7,260 nucleotides of DNA from Bacteroidales bacterium (GTDB lineage: Bacteria; Bacteroidota; Bacteroidia; Bacteroidales; VadinHA17). Location: NCBI GenBank assembly GCA_003162595.1, contig PMNJ01000224.1, positions 10,521-17,780 on the forward strand. The letters run 5' to 3'. The stretch's first letter is position 1; each line of letters begins with the position of its first letter. The notes below the pieces were generated by a model that did no database searches, had not been told where the DNA came from, and saw nothing but the letters and a program-made list of their open reading frames with translations. This document shows, in pieces, positions 1 through 6,472 of this stretch. The position numbers and the translations under genes were made by a program.

Positions 1-68
1 GCATGCTGCGAAGAGCTTCAATCCGCATTTTCTCTATTAATAAACCAGGAGAAACTGACTTAGAATAA
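1..68 (+). other. Possible 3' end of an upstream gene, frame unresolved
   Basis: Two + strand frames stay open from the window edge and stop just before the next ATG: one ends with TAG at 61-63 and the other with TAA at 66-68. Either could be the tail of an upstream gene co-transcribed with the DUF3810 gene that starts at 73. About 20 residues are visible in each frame, which is too few to recognise a family or to choose between them. No promoter-like element is seen here, which fits an operon continuing from outside the window. Confidence 0.25.
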
Positions 69-72
69 TCAA

Positions 73-1161
73 ATGCAAAAGATCAGAAAAAAAATAAGGA
101 TCATTGACTGGAGAAAGATACTTTTGATTTCATGGCCATTTTTGCTTGCTGCGCTTGTTTTTCTTAGCATTCAATTTGCAATCAGAAACCCTGAATTTGT
201 GGAACATTATTATTCGAAAAGACTCTATCCATCTTTTGCAAAGTTCTTCTCCTCATTTAATAACCTGATTCCGTTTTCTTTGTGGGATGTCTTTTGGGTA
301 TTGATTGTGTTATTGATAATCAGCGGATTAGTTCTGATTGCAGTAAAAAAAATAAAACCTGCTTGGTTTATCTTGCGGACTCTTCAATTACTGGCACTAA
401 TTTACTCATTGTTTTACATTGGATGGGGTTATAATTACTTCAGACCAGAGATTGAGAAAAGAATCGGATGGGAGAGCCTAAAACCTGATGAACTTATTTT
501 TCGGTCAATCCTCGATTCAGTAATTACATACGCCAACCGCGACTATACAGTAATTTCATCTGCTGATTACTCAAAGATTGATAGTCTTGTTGAGGAATCT
601 TACCGAATGAACAGCATCGGATTAGGCATCGATTTTCCAAACGGTACAAGGCGACCAAAAACCATGATTTTCAGTTCATTTTATGGAAAATTAGGAGTAA
701 GCGGCTATTTCGGACCATTTTTTAACGAGATTCATGTAAATTCATATCTGCTTCCGATGGATTATCCTTTTGTTCTTGCCCATGAGAAAGCACATCAGTT
801 TGGAGTTACAAGCGAAGCCGAGGCTAATTTTGTCGCATTTATAATTTGTGTAAAATCAGAAGATCTGCGGCTGAAATATTCAGGATATCAGTCTTTGCTT
901 TTCTATTTTCTTAAGGATGCATCTCAGATGAATGATTATAAGGGATATTTAAATAAAGTCGATAAAAATGTTATATCTGATTTACGATTCAGACAGAAAT
1001 ATTACCATAACCTGGAGAACAAGAAATTTTCGGACATGCAAACAGCAGCGAATGATATTTACTTAAAAGCTAATAAGATTGAAAAAGGAGTTAAAAATTA
1101 CGATCAGGTTGTCTCTTTGGTGATAAACTGGTACTATAATACTAACCGAAACAAGGAATAA
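73..1161 (+). CDS. DUF3810 family membrane protein, putative zinc metallopeptidase
   Basis: This 362-residue protein fits the DUF3810 family, which has no established function. A basic N-terminus is followed by three likely membrane segments at about residues 16-36, 70-91 and 100-119. The rest is a large soluble domain. Near residue 237 it carries HEKAH (H237, E238, H241), then six residues and SEAEAN (E248, E250, N252). HExxH followed by a downstream acidic residue is the pattern of gluzincin-type zinc peptidases, so a membrane-anchored peptidase is a reasonable inference, but no substrate can be named. The length looks complete. The ATG lies 5-10 bases after the possible upstream stop codons, suggesting translational coupling or operon membership. 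No Shine-Dalgarno sequence is visible. The family call rests on the membrane topology plus the HExxH/EAEAN region and is fairly secure; peptidase activity is not. Confidence 0.85.
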   Translation: MQKIRKKIRIIDWRKILLISWPFLLAALVFLSIQFAIRNPEFVEHYYSKRLYPSFAKFFSSFNNLIPFSLWDVFWVLIVLLIISGLVLIAVKKIKPAWFILRTLQLLALIYSLFYIGWGYNYFRPEIEKRIGWESLKPDELIFRSILDSVITYANRDYTVISSADYSKIDSLVEESYRMNSIGLGIDFPNGTRRPKTMIFSSFYGKLGVSGYFGPFFNEIHVNSYLLPMDYPFVLAHEKAHQFGVTSEAEANFVAFIICVKSEDLRLKYSGYQSLLFYFLKDASQMNDYKGYLNKVDKNVISDLRFRQKYYHNLENKKFSDMQTAANDIYLKANKIEKGVKNYDQVVSLVINWYYNTNRNKE

Positions 1162-1235
1162 ACCTGAAAGGGTTTACAAAACTATCTCTTAAAAAGTATT
1201 CCTGATAAGCCGGGTCTTAAAATCTTAATAATTAT

Positions 1236-1243
1236 TAACTTTG
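1236..1243 (+). promoter_or_regulatory. Candidate Bacteroidota -7 element upstream of the KUP gene
   Basis: TAACTTTG matches the Bacteroidota sigma-ABfr -7 consensus TAnnTTTG and lies 30 bases before the KUP start codon. No TTG is found at the expected distance upstream, so the -33 half is weak or absent. The 112-base gap after the DUF3810 gene allows a separate promoter here. Confidence 0.35.
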
Positions 1244-1273
1244 CCCACTTTATTTTAAGAATACCTGTTAAAA

Positions 1274-3238
1274 ATGCAGGGCTTATTCATGAGAGGAAAA
1301 GAACATCATCTTGATATTAAAAAGCTGTCTTTTGCAGGTCTGATAATTACTCTCGGGGTAGTTTACGGCGATTTAGGTACAAGCCCTTTATATACCATGA
1401 GGGCGATTCTTCTCGCCGGGAAAGACAATATTAATGAACTGCTAATTTACGGATCTTTGTCATGCATATTCTGGACTCTTACACTTCAAACCACAATAAA
1501 ATATGTCCTGATTACTCTTCAGGCGGATAATAATGGAGAAGGAGGAATTTTTGCACTTTTTGCACTTATCAGGAAAAAATCGAGTTGGGCAGCCATTCTT
1601 ACGATGGCCGGAGGAGCTGCACTGCTTGCAGATGGAGTTATAACACCTTCAATTACTGTTACATCGGCTATTGAAGGTTTAAAGCTTTTTGACAACAACA
1701 TTCCGGTAATTCCAATTGTTCTGATCATTTTCGGGGCGTTATTCTTTATTCAGCAGTTTGGCACCAATTTTGTCGGAGGTTCATTTGGCCCCATAATGGT
1801 TGTCTGGTTTTCAATGCTGGGGATCTTTGGATTTTCACAACTCATTCATTATCCTGATATATTTCGGGCCGTCAATCCGGCATTTGCAATAAAATTCCTG
1901 AGTGATTATCCTGGAGGATTTATTCTCCTGGGAGCTGTTTTTCTATGTACAACAGGAGCTGAAGCGCTCTATTCCGATCTTGGTCACTGCGGAAGAGCCA
2001 ACATAAGAGTTTCATGGATTTTTGTAAAGATAACTTTGTTGCTGAACTATTTTGGACAGGGAGCATGGGTAATGATGCACAATGTTTCCGGCATTGATTT
2101 GAATCCCTTTTACTCAATTATGCCACTGTGGTTCCTTCTGCCTGGGATATTAATTTCTACAGCTGCTGCCATTATTGCAAGCCAGGCACTTATAAGCGGA
2201 TCATATACTCTTCTCAGTGAGGCTGTTTCTCTTAATTTCTGGCCCAAGATCAGGATATTACATCCAACTTTTATCCAGGGTCAGGTCTATCTGCCATTTG
2301 TAAACTGGTTCCTTTGGATCACCTGCAGCCTGGTCGTATTCTTCTTTAAAGAGTCTTCAAACATGGAGGCTGCTTATGGATTAGCAATCACTATTACGAT
2401 GATAATGACGACTTTATTGCTGTCGTATTATTCATATCAGAGAGGATGGAACTACAGGCTGGTTTTATTAATGCTGACTGTATATCTTACAATTGAAGGA
2501 AGTTTTTTAATTGCTAACCTTCACAAATTCAAGTACGGAGGATGGTTCACGCTCTTACTGGCATCTCTATATTTTATCATAATGTATGGATGGTATTTCG
2601 GAAGGAAATTGAAAAACAGGTATGTAACATTTAAGGATCTCTACAAATATATCGATTTATTTAAGGATTTATCACGGGATAGTTCCGTTCCTAAATCGGC
2701 AACGAATCTCGTATATATTATAAAAGCCAACAGGCCGGATCAGGTTGAATCAAAAGTGATCTATTCAATTTTCCAGAAGCAACCTAAGAGGGCAGATACT
2801 TACTGGTTTATTCATGTCGACAGGACAGATGAACCTGACAGAATTGATTACCATGTCAACCAGATCATACCCGGAGTATTGATAAGAGTTGATTTTCATA
2901 TAGGATTTAAGGTTGAACCAAAGATCAATCTTTATTTCAAGGAGGTACTGGAAGACATGCTGGCAGCTGGAGAAATAAAGCTTGAGAGCACGTTTGACTC
3001 TCTGAAAAAACACTTAATGCCTGCCGACTTTAAATATATTCTCATCGACAGGATAATGCCTAACGATTATAAACTTTCAGCCATGGAAAATGTTACCCTG
3101 GCGCTTCACCGTTTATCGAGGCTGCTGTGTATTTCTGATGTAAGAGCTTTGCAGCTTGATTCAGCAAACACAATCGAGGAGCAGGTTCCTATTACTATTG
3201 ATCAACCCGTTGAGACGAGAATAACCCGGATAAATTGA
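1274..3238 (+). CDS. kup: KUP/HAK/KT family potassium uptake transporter
   Basis: This is a 654-residue KUP-family K+ transporter, thought to act as a K+/H+ symporter in the inner membrane. Family hallmarks are in order: GVVYGDLGTSPLYT at residues 28-41 in the first membrane helix (D33 is the conserved acidic residue), ADNNGEGGIFAL at 84-95, and GAALLADGVITPSI at 114-127 leading to E134. About twelve hydrophobic segments run to residue 440, with a soluble C-terminal domain of roughly 214 residues after that. E. coli Kup has 622 residues, so this copy is full length with a slightly longer tail. A second in-frame ATG at 1289 (Met6) is an alternative start; both precede the conserved core and neither has a Shine-Dalgarno sequence. 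The gene ends 47 bases before the convergent DHOD-like gene. No riboswitch-like leader for K+ or c-di-AMP is recognisable in the short upstream gap. Confidence 0.97.
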   Translation: MQGLFMRGKEHHLDIKKLSFAGLIITLGVVYGDLGTSPLYTMRAILLAGKDNINELLIYGSLSCIFWTLTLQTTIKYVLITLQADNNGEGGIFALFALIRKKSSWAAILTMAGGAALLADGVITPSITVTSAIEGLKLFDNNIPVIPIVLIIFGALFFIQQFGTNFVGGSFGPIMVVWFSMLGIFGFSQLIHYPDIFRAVNPAFAIKFLSDYPGGFILLGAVFLCTTGAEALYSDLGHCGRANIRVSWIFVKITLLLNYFGQGAWVMMHNVSGIDLNPFYSIMPLWFLLPGILISTAAAIIASQALISGSYTLLSEAVSLNFWPKIRILHPTFIQGQVYLPFVNWFLWITCSLVVFFFKESSNMEAAYGLAITITMIMTTLLLSYYSYQRGWNYRLVLLMLTVYLTIEGSFLIANLHKFKYGGWFTLLLASLYFIIMYGWYFGRKLKNRYVTFKDLYKYIDLFKDLSRDSSVPKSATNLVYIIKANRPDQVESKVIYSIFQKQPKRADTYWFIHVDRTDEPDRIDYHVNQIIPGVLIRVDFHIGFKVEPKINLYFKEVLEDMLAAGEIKLESTFDSLKKHLMPADFKYILIDRIMPNDYKLSAMENVTLALHRLSRLLCISDVRALQLDSANTIEEQVPITIDQPVETRITRIN

Positions 3239-3261
3239 ATCCCCGCGAGCGCATTCTCAGT

Positions 3262-3285
3262 TGCTTGCTGCAGAGTCAGCGAGCA
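3262..3285. terminator. Hairpin between convergent genes, possible weak bidirectional terminator
   Basis: TGCTTGCTG (3262-3270) can pair with CAGCGAGCA (3277-3285) across a six-base loop. All nine positions pair, one of them as G-U. It fills the gap between the KUP stop and the stop of the opposing DHOD-like gene. No T tract follows on either strand, so it is not a classical intrinsic terminator; it could mark or protect the 3' ends of both transcripts. The nearby GCGAGC is repeated at 3245-3250 and 3279-3284. Confidence 0.3.
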
Positions 3286-4293
3286 TCAAGTCCCGCTGAA
3301 TATCTCCTCCGAATTCAGTAGCAAGTCCACGTACTGTGCTCTTTTATAAACAAACGGATTACTTGTGAGCCTGTTGTTAGATAGTTTGCCTCTGAAATCA
3401 TCCAGCCTCTTATAGTTTTTATTATCCATCCATTCCTCCAATTCTCTTCTGATATAATTTAACTGCATAAGGCCATTTTTATATACCGTGCTCACGACCT
3501 GCACACATGTTGCTCCCGACAATAACAACTTAATAACATCTTCACCGCTAAAGATCCCATGAGTGCTGCATATATCAGCCTTGATGTTATCAAATAATAG
3601 TCCTGCATATCTCAACGATTGTTTATAATCGCCTGTATTACTCAGATGTGAGGATTTAATATGCTTTTCAATGCTAACATTTATATCGGGCTGGAAAAAG
3701 GAATTAAAGAGAACAAAAGCATCTGCACCGGCTTTGTCAAGTTTTTTAATAAAATTCAGAATATTTGAATAATCGGGACTTAATTTTACACTAATCGGGA
3801 TTGAAATATTTTGTCTGATCTCTTTCAGAGTATTAATCTGAGCGTCTTCGATCTCTTTGGCATTCTTCTTAAAATCCATAGGAATCTGATAAAAATTAAG
3901 TTCAATTCCATCGACACCAGTTTCTTCAATAAGTCTGGCATATTTGAGCCATGTATCGTTGTTTATTGCATTAAGACTTGCTATCAGAGGAATTGATAAG
4001 CTCTCTTTTGCCTTTCTGATATTCATGAGATGTTCATCAGGACCTGCGTGCTCAATATTCGGATGAATCTGAACCATTTCTGCATTTAGATCATTGAATT
4101 CGGTTAATCTTTCATCCAGCTGAAATCTCTCAAGTTGAATTTGTTCCTCGAAAAGTGATCTGTAAATAATTGCTCCGGCTCCAAGTTCTTCAGCTTTCTT
4201 AAGATTATCCAGGTCCGTTACCAGATTGGAAGCGCCTAAAATAATGGGGTTATTCAGTTCGATCCCCATGTACCTTGTTTTGAGTTTATTCAT
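3286..4293 (-). CDS. Dihydroorotate dehydrogenase-like FMN protein (complete paralog)
   Basis: This 335-residue TIM-barrel flavoprotein resembles class 1A dihydroorotate dehydrogenases and belongs to the DHOD-like subgroup rather than to true PyrD. Seen in order: the N-terminal strand LNNPIILGASNLV (13-25), SLFEEQI (46-52), ASLN (105-108), ELN (131-133), SVKLSP (168-173) with the FMN-contacting lysine K170, LFN (195-197), the THGI loop (244-247), and GATCVQVVSTVY (260-271) in the phosphate-binding region. Class 1A enzymes have NxxCPN after the ELN strand; here the sequence is NFYQIP, so the catalytic cysteine is absent. FMN binding is therefore likely, but dihydroorotate oxidation is not, and the substrate is unknown. 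The start matches the usual family N-terminus. It is convergent with the KUP gene and has a diverged paralog at 6454-7260. No clear promoter is seen before it. Confidence 0.9.
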   Translation of the reverse strand: MNKLKTRYMGIELNNPIILGASNLVTDLDNLKKAEELGAGAIIYRSLFEEQIQLERFQLDERLTEFNDLNAEMVQIHPNIEHAGPDEHLMNIRKAKESLSIPLIASLNAINNDTWLKYARLIEETGVDGIELNFYQIPMDFKKNAKEIEDAQINTLKEIRQNISIPISVKLSPDYSNILNFIKKLDKAGADAFVLFNSFFQPDINVSIEKHIKSSHLSNTGDYKQSLRYAGLLFDNIKADICSTHGIFSGEDVIKLLLSGATCVQVVSTVYKNGLMQLNYIRRELEEWMDNKNYKRLDDFRGKLSNNRLTSNPFVYKRAQYVDLLLNSEEIFSGT

Positions 4294-4447
4294 GAGTGTA
4301 ATTTTTAAAATATCATTCTACACAATCCTCATCCAACACAGTCAATATTTGAAGATAAACAAATTCATAACTTTCATTGTTCATATTTAATACTTCTTTA
4401 TTTCCTTTAATAAGAAAGTCTGCTTAGGCTGAAAGTTGTTCTAGATG

Positions 4448-4483
4448 AAACCTGTCGTAACCAAAGCGACAGGTTTTTTATTT
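4448..4483 (+). terminator. Rho-independent terminator, + strand orientation
   Basis: AAACCTGTCG (4448-4457) and CGACAGGTTT (4467-4476) form a perfect ten-base-pair stem around a nine-base loop. On the + strand the stem runs into six Ts (4474-4479), an A and three more Ts. On the minus strand the stem is followed only by TTTCATCT, so termination of the metallopeptidase fragment transcript (stop codon about 50 bases away) is possible but weaker. No + strand gene precedes it within 1.2 kb, which makes it an orphan in its stronger orientation. Confidence 0.75.
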
Positions 4484-4527
4484 GTAAGCGAGTAAATAAA
4501 AAATGCGAATACAAATTCAAGTATATT

Positions 4528-4788
4528 TTATAGCGACATTTTTACTCCATTGGTCTTTAACCAATTTTCATGTTCCCTGAAGTTTGGCATCTTCTTACCG
4601 AGTTCATTCCAGAATTCCGCTGAATGATTCGGATATTTCAGATGCACCATTTCATGAGTGATAATGTAGTCCAGGACTAAAACAGGGGCCATAACACATT
4701 TCCAATGAAAATTTAGTTTATTATTTGGAGACCAGGATGCCCAACGATTTTTTAATTCAAAAACTTTAAAAGATGTTGGCTTAGCCAT
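4528..4788 (-). CDS. C-terminal fragment of a YgjP-like (DUF45/M48-type) metallopeptidase, likely remnant
   Basis: The 86 residues match only the C-terminal end of the YgjP/DUF45 zinc metallopeptidase family, whose members usually have about 230 residues. Visible motifs are ELKNRWAS (11-18), KLNFHWKCVMAP (24-35), the zinc signature HEMVH (H45, E46, H49) and PNHSAEFW (53-60), where H55 is the likely third ligand; MPNFREHENWL (67-77) closes the domain. The N-terminal beta-rich half is missing. In frame, a TAG lies at 4795-4797, three codons upstream of the ATG, and no recognisable N-terminal family sequence appears in the other minus-strand frames upstream. The family's RWxSC motif reads RWASW here (W19). 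Truncation plus this substitution suggest a decaying gene, although the metal-binding core is intact and a short product could still fold. YgjP-like genes often sit beside type I restriction-modification genes, so this may be what is left of such an island; nothing else of one is recognisable here. Confidence 0.7.
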   Translation of the reverse strand: MAKPTSFKVFELKNRWASWSPNNKLNFHWKCVMAPVLVLDYIITHEMVHLKYPNHSAEFWNELGKKMPNFREHENWLKTNGVKMSL

Positions 4789-4877
4789 AATTCTCTAATT
4801 TCTGAATTATTGTAAAGTTTAATTTGATTTACAAATTCTCTTTTAAAATCTGACCATAGTGTATGAAAATCTTCCAT
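4752..4877 (-). other. Small unrecognised ORF overlapping the metallopeptidase fragment
   Basis: A 41-codon minus-strand ORF begins at ATG 4877-4875 and ends in TAA at 4754-4752, overlapping the start of the metallopeptidase fragment by 37 bases in another frame. The same frame is open for another 15 codons upstream of the ATG, to a TAA. The predicted peptide is charged and aromatic (it begins MEDFHTLWSDF) and could be helical. I recognise no family. It may be the tail of a degraded gene that once preceded the metallopeptidase, or chance. Confidence 0.2.
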
Positions 4878-4942
4878 GAGATTAAATTTAGAATTTTGCC
4901 TACTCTGATAAGTTTTCGGCAGCCCTTAAATCATATTTATTT

Positions 4943-4950
4943 CAAAAATA
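4943..4950 (-). promoter_or_regulatory. Candidate minus-strand -7 element
   Basis: On the minus strand this reads TATTTTTG, matching TAnnTTTG. It would start RNA near 4936, upstream of the small ORF and the metallopeptidase fragment. The nearest upstream TTG lies only 14 bases away, shorter than the usual 19-21, so the match may be chance in AT-rich DNA. Confidence 0.25.
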
Positions 4951-4996
4951 GTCGTCATGCATGTCAAGCCATGTCGTCCTCACATAAATCTTTTTG

Positions 4997-5028
4997 TTGA
5001 CAGAGATTTTAAAGTTACATTATCTTTG
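4997..5028 (+). promoter_or_regulatory. Bacteroidota-type promoter for the NADH dehydrogenase gene
   Basis: TTG at 4997-4999 is followed by 21 bases and TATCTTTG at 5021-5028, an exact match to the Bacteroidota TTG / TAnnTTTG promoter with usual spacing. Transcription would start at about 5034-5036, giving a leader of roughly 130 bases before the ATG at 5165. This is the best promoter match noticed in the window. Confidence 0.65.
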
Positions 5029-5164
5029 TTATTTTGTTATATAGTAGACAGGGTTGGCAGAAAAAGCATCCCAATGAATCGGATCAAGTTGTGATTGTCA
5101 GACTTACGCAGTTGAACTATTATAGAGTTCTTGTGTTAATAATATAACAGCAACAAAATAATAT

Positions 5165-6472
5165 ATGATTAATATCCCAAGAACAGATAAAAAAAGAGTC
5201 GTAATCGTCGGGTGTGGATTTGCCGGATTAACTCTCGCCAAAAAACTCAGAAACACAGGTTATCAGGTAGTTATTCTTGACAAACATAATTATCACCAGT
5301 TCCCACCGCTTTTTTACCAGGTAGCTTCCGCCGGACTTGAAGAGAGTTCAATACTTTTCCCTCTTCGCAAGATATTCCAGCATTATAATGATTTCCATAT
5401 AAGGAAAGTAGAGGTAAAATCGGTGGACACTGCCGGCAATACTCTGTCAACATCTTCGGGAGAGATCGAATACGACTATCTTGTGCTTGCTCATGGTGCT
5501 ACCAATGCATATTTCGGTTCTGAGCAGATGCAGAAATATTCAAGAGGGATGAAGACTATTGCAGAAGTACTTGATCTGAGAAATTCCCTTCTGATGAACT
5601 TTGAAAACGCGCTTACAGCTCAAAATGCTGAAGAACGTGAGATGCTTATGACTATTGTAATTATTGGTGGTGGTCCGTCAGGAGTCGAGATTGCGGGAGC
5701 CCTGGCAGAAATGAATAAATATGTCCTTTCAAAAGATTATCCTGAGTTTAAAGAGATAAGGGCAAAAATATACCTTATTGAGGCCTTTGACAGAGTATTA
5801 AGCTCGATGTCTCAGAAATCTTCAGATAAAGCCAGGGGTTTTCTGGAAAAAATGGGAGTGCAGGTACTTGCAAATACAAAGGCAACCGGTTGCGATGAAA
5901 AAACAGTATTTATAGATTCAGGAAAAAGCATAAATACGGGTATGATTATCTGGACTGCAGGTATTGCGGGAAACAGTATGGTAGGGCTTAATCCTGAATG
6001 TTTTACAAGAAACGGGAGGATAAGAGTCGACAACTATAACAAAGTATCAGGATATTCGAATGTCTTTGCTCTTGGTGATATCTCTCTGCAAACTGAAGAA
6101 AAATATCCTAAGGGACATCCTCAGGTTGCACAGGTAGCCATTCAGCAGGCTCAGCTTCTGGCTGAAAATCTTGTCAGAATGAAGAGCAATAAACCTTTAA
6201 AAGAGTTTAAATACAAGGACTTAGGCACTATGACAACTATTGGAAGAAATCTTGCGGTAGTTGAACTTCCATCTCTGCATTTTCAGGGTGTTTTTGCCTG
6301 GTTTATCTGGATGTTCATTCATCTTATGAGCATAATAGGGGTAAAAAATAAACTCCTGATCTTTATCAACTGGGCATGGAAATATTTTACCTACGATCAA
6401 TCCACCAGACTAATTCTCAGACCTAAGGGTTGTGCAGATATATCATCAAACAATTACTCGATTCCTGAATAG
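5165..6472 (+). CDS. ndh: Type II NADH:quinone oxidoreductase (NDH-2), NAD(P)/FAD-dependent
   Basis: This 435-residue peripheral membrane flavoenzyme should pass electrons from NADH through FAD to quinone (menaquinone in this phylum) without pumping protons. Two dinucleotide folds are clear: VIVGCGFAG (13-21) with D39 closing the FAD-ribose strand, and VIIGGGPSGVE (165-175) for NADH, where E175 matches the conserved glutamate by the nicotinamide. E206 at the end of the following strand favours NADH over NADPH. Other NDH-2 marks are QFPPLFYQVA (45-54), WTAGI (263-267), ALGD (302-305) contacting FAD, and the quinone-site segment PQVAQVAIQQ (319-328). The C-terminus (about 376-408) is rich in W, F and I and is probably the membrane-docking amphipathic part. 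Length is typical and the gene looks intact. It has its own promoter upstream. Its last 19 bases overlap the opposing DHOD-like gene. The exact donor and acceptor remain inferred. Confidence 0.93.
   Translation: MINIPRTDKKRVVIVGCGFAGLTLAKKLRNTGYQVVILDKHNYHQFPPLFYQVASAGLEESSILFPLRKIFQHYNDFHIRKVEVKSVDTAGNTLSTSSGEIEYDYLVLAHGATNAYFGSEQMQKYSRGMKTIAEVLDLRNSLLMNFENALTAQNAEEREMLMTIVIIGGGPSGVEIAGALAEMNKYVLSKDYPEFKEIRAKIYLIEAFDRVLSSMSQKSSDKARGFLEKMGVQVLANTKATGCDEKTVFIDSGKSINTGMIIWTAGIAGNSMVGLNPECFTRNGRIRVDNYNKVSGYSNVFALGDISLQTEEKYPKGHPQVAQVAIQQAQLLAENLVRMKSNKPLKEFKYKDLGTMTTIGRNLAVVELPSLHFQGVFAWFIWMFIHLMSIIGVKNKLLIFINWAWKYFTYDQSTRLILRPKGCADISSNNYSIPE

Larger units (their letters stand above)
4789..5164. 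other. Intergenic region between divergent genes
   Basis: This 376-base AT-rich stretch separates the minus-strand metallopeptidase fragment from the + strand NADH dehydrogenase gene. It holds the small ORF described above, a candidate minus-strand -7 element at 4943-4950, a good + strand promoter at 4997-5028, and about 130 bases of apparent 5' leader for the dehydrogenase gene. The segment 4951-4979 contains imperfect repeats of CATGTC/GTCGTC without clear function. I see no tRNA, recognisable riboswitch or mobile element. Confidence 0.6.

Noticed and set aside
1519..1728. Minus-strand ORF inside the KUP gene
   Set aside because: It is antisense to well-conserved transporter motifs and shows no family features; the same holds for antisense ORFs at 1920-2117 and 2765-3013.
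3811..3996. Plus-strand ORF inside the DHOD-like gene
   Set aside because: It lies opposite conserved barrel motifs and has no recognisable content; a shadow frame.
3286..4293. Naming this gene pyrD for pyrimidine synthesis
   Set aside because: The NxxCPN catalytic motif is absent and the sequence fits the DHOD-like subgroup; no other pyrimidine genes are nearby.
4445..4495. A 16-residue + strand ORF starting at ATG 4445
   Set aside because: It is made almost wholly of the terminator hairpin and its T tract, so it is very unlikely to be translated.
4951..4979. Repeated CATGTC/GTCGTC motifs as an operator or attachment site
   Set aside because: The copies are short, unevenly spaced and imperfect, and no regulator or integrase gene is nearby.
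5074..5094. Six-codon ORF in the NDH-2 leader as a regulatory leader peptide
   Set aside because: It is too short, has no codon bias suggesting attenuation, and no alternative hairpins or terminator follow it.
5271..6033. Minus-strand ORFs at 5271-5453 and 5812-6033 inside the NDH-2 gene
   Set aside because: Both are antisense to a strongly supported gene and show no domain features.
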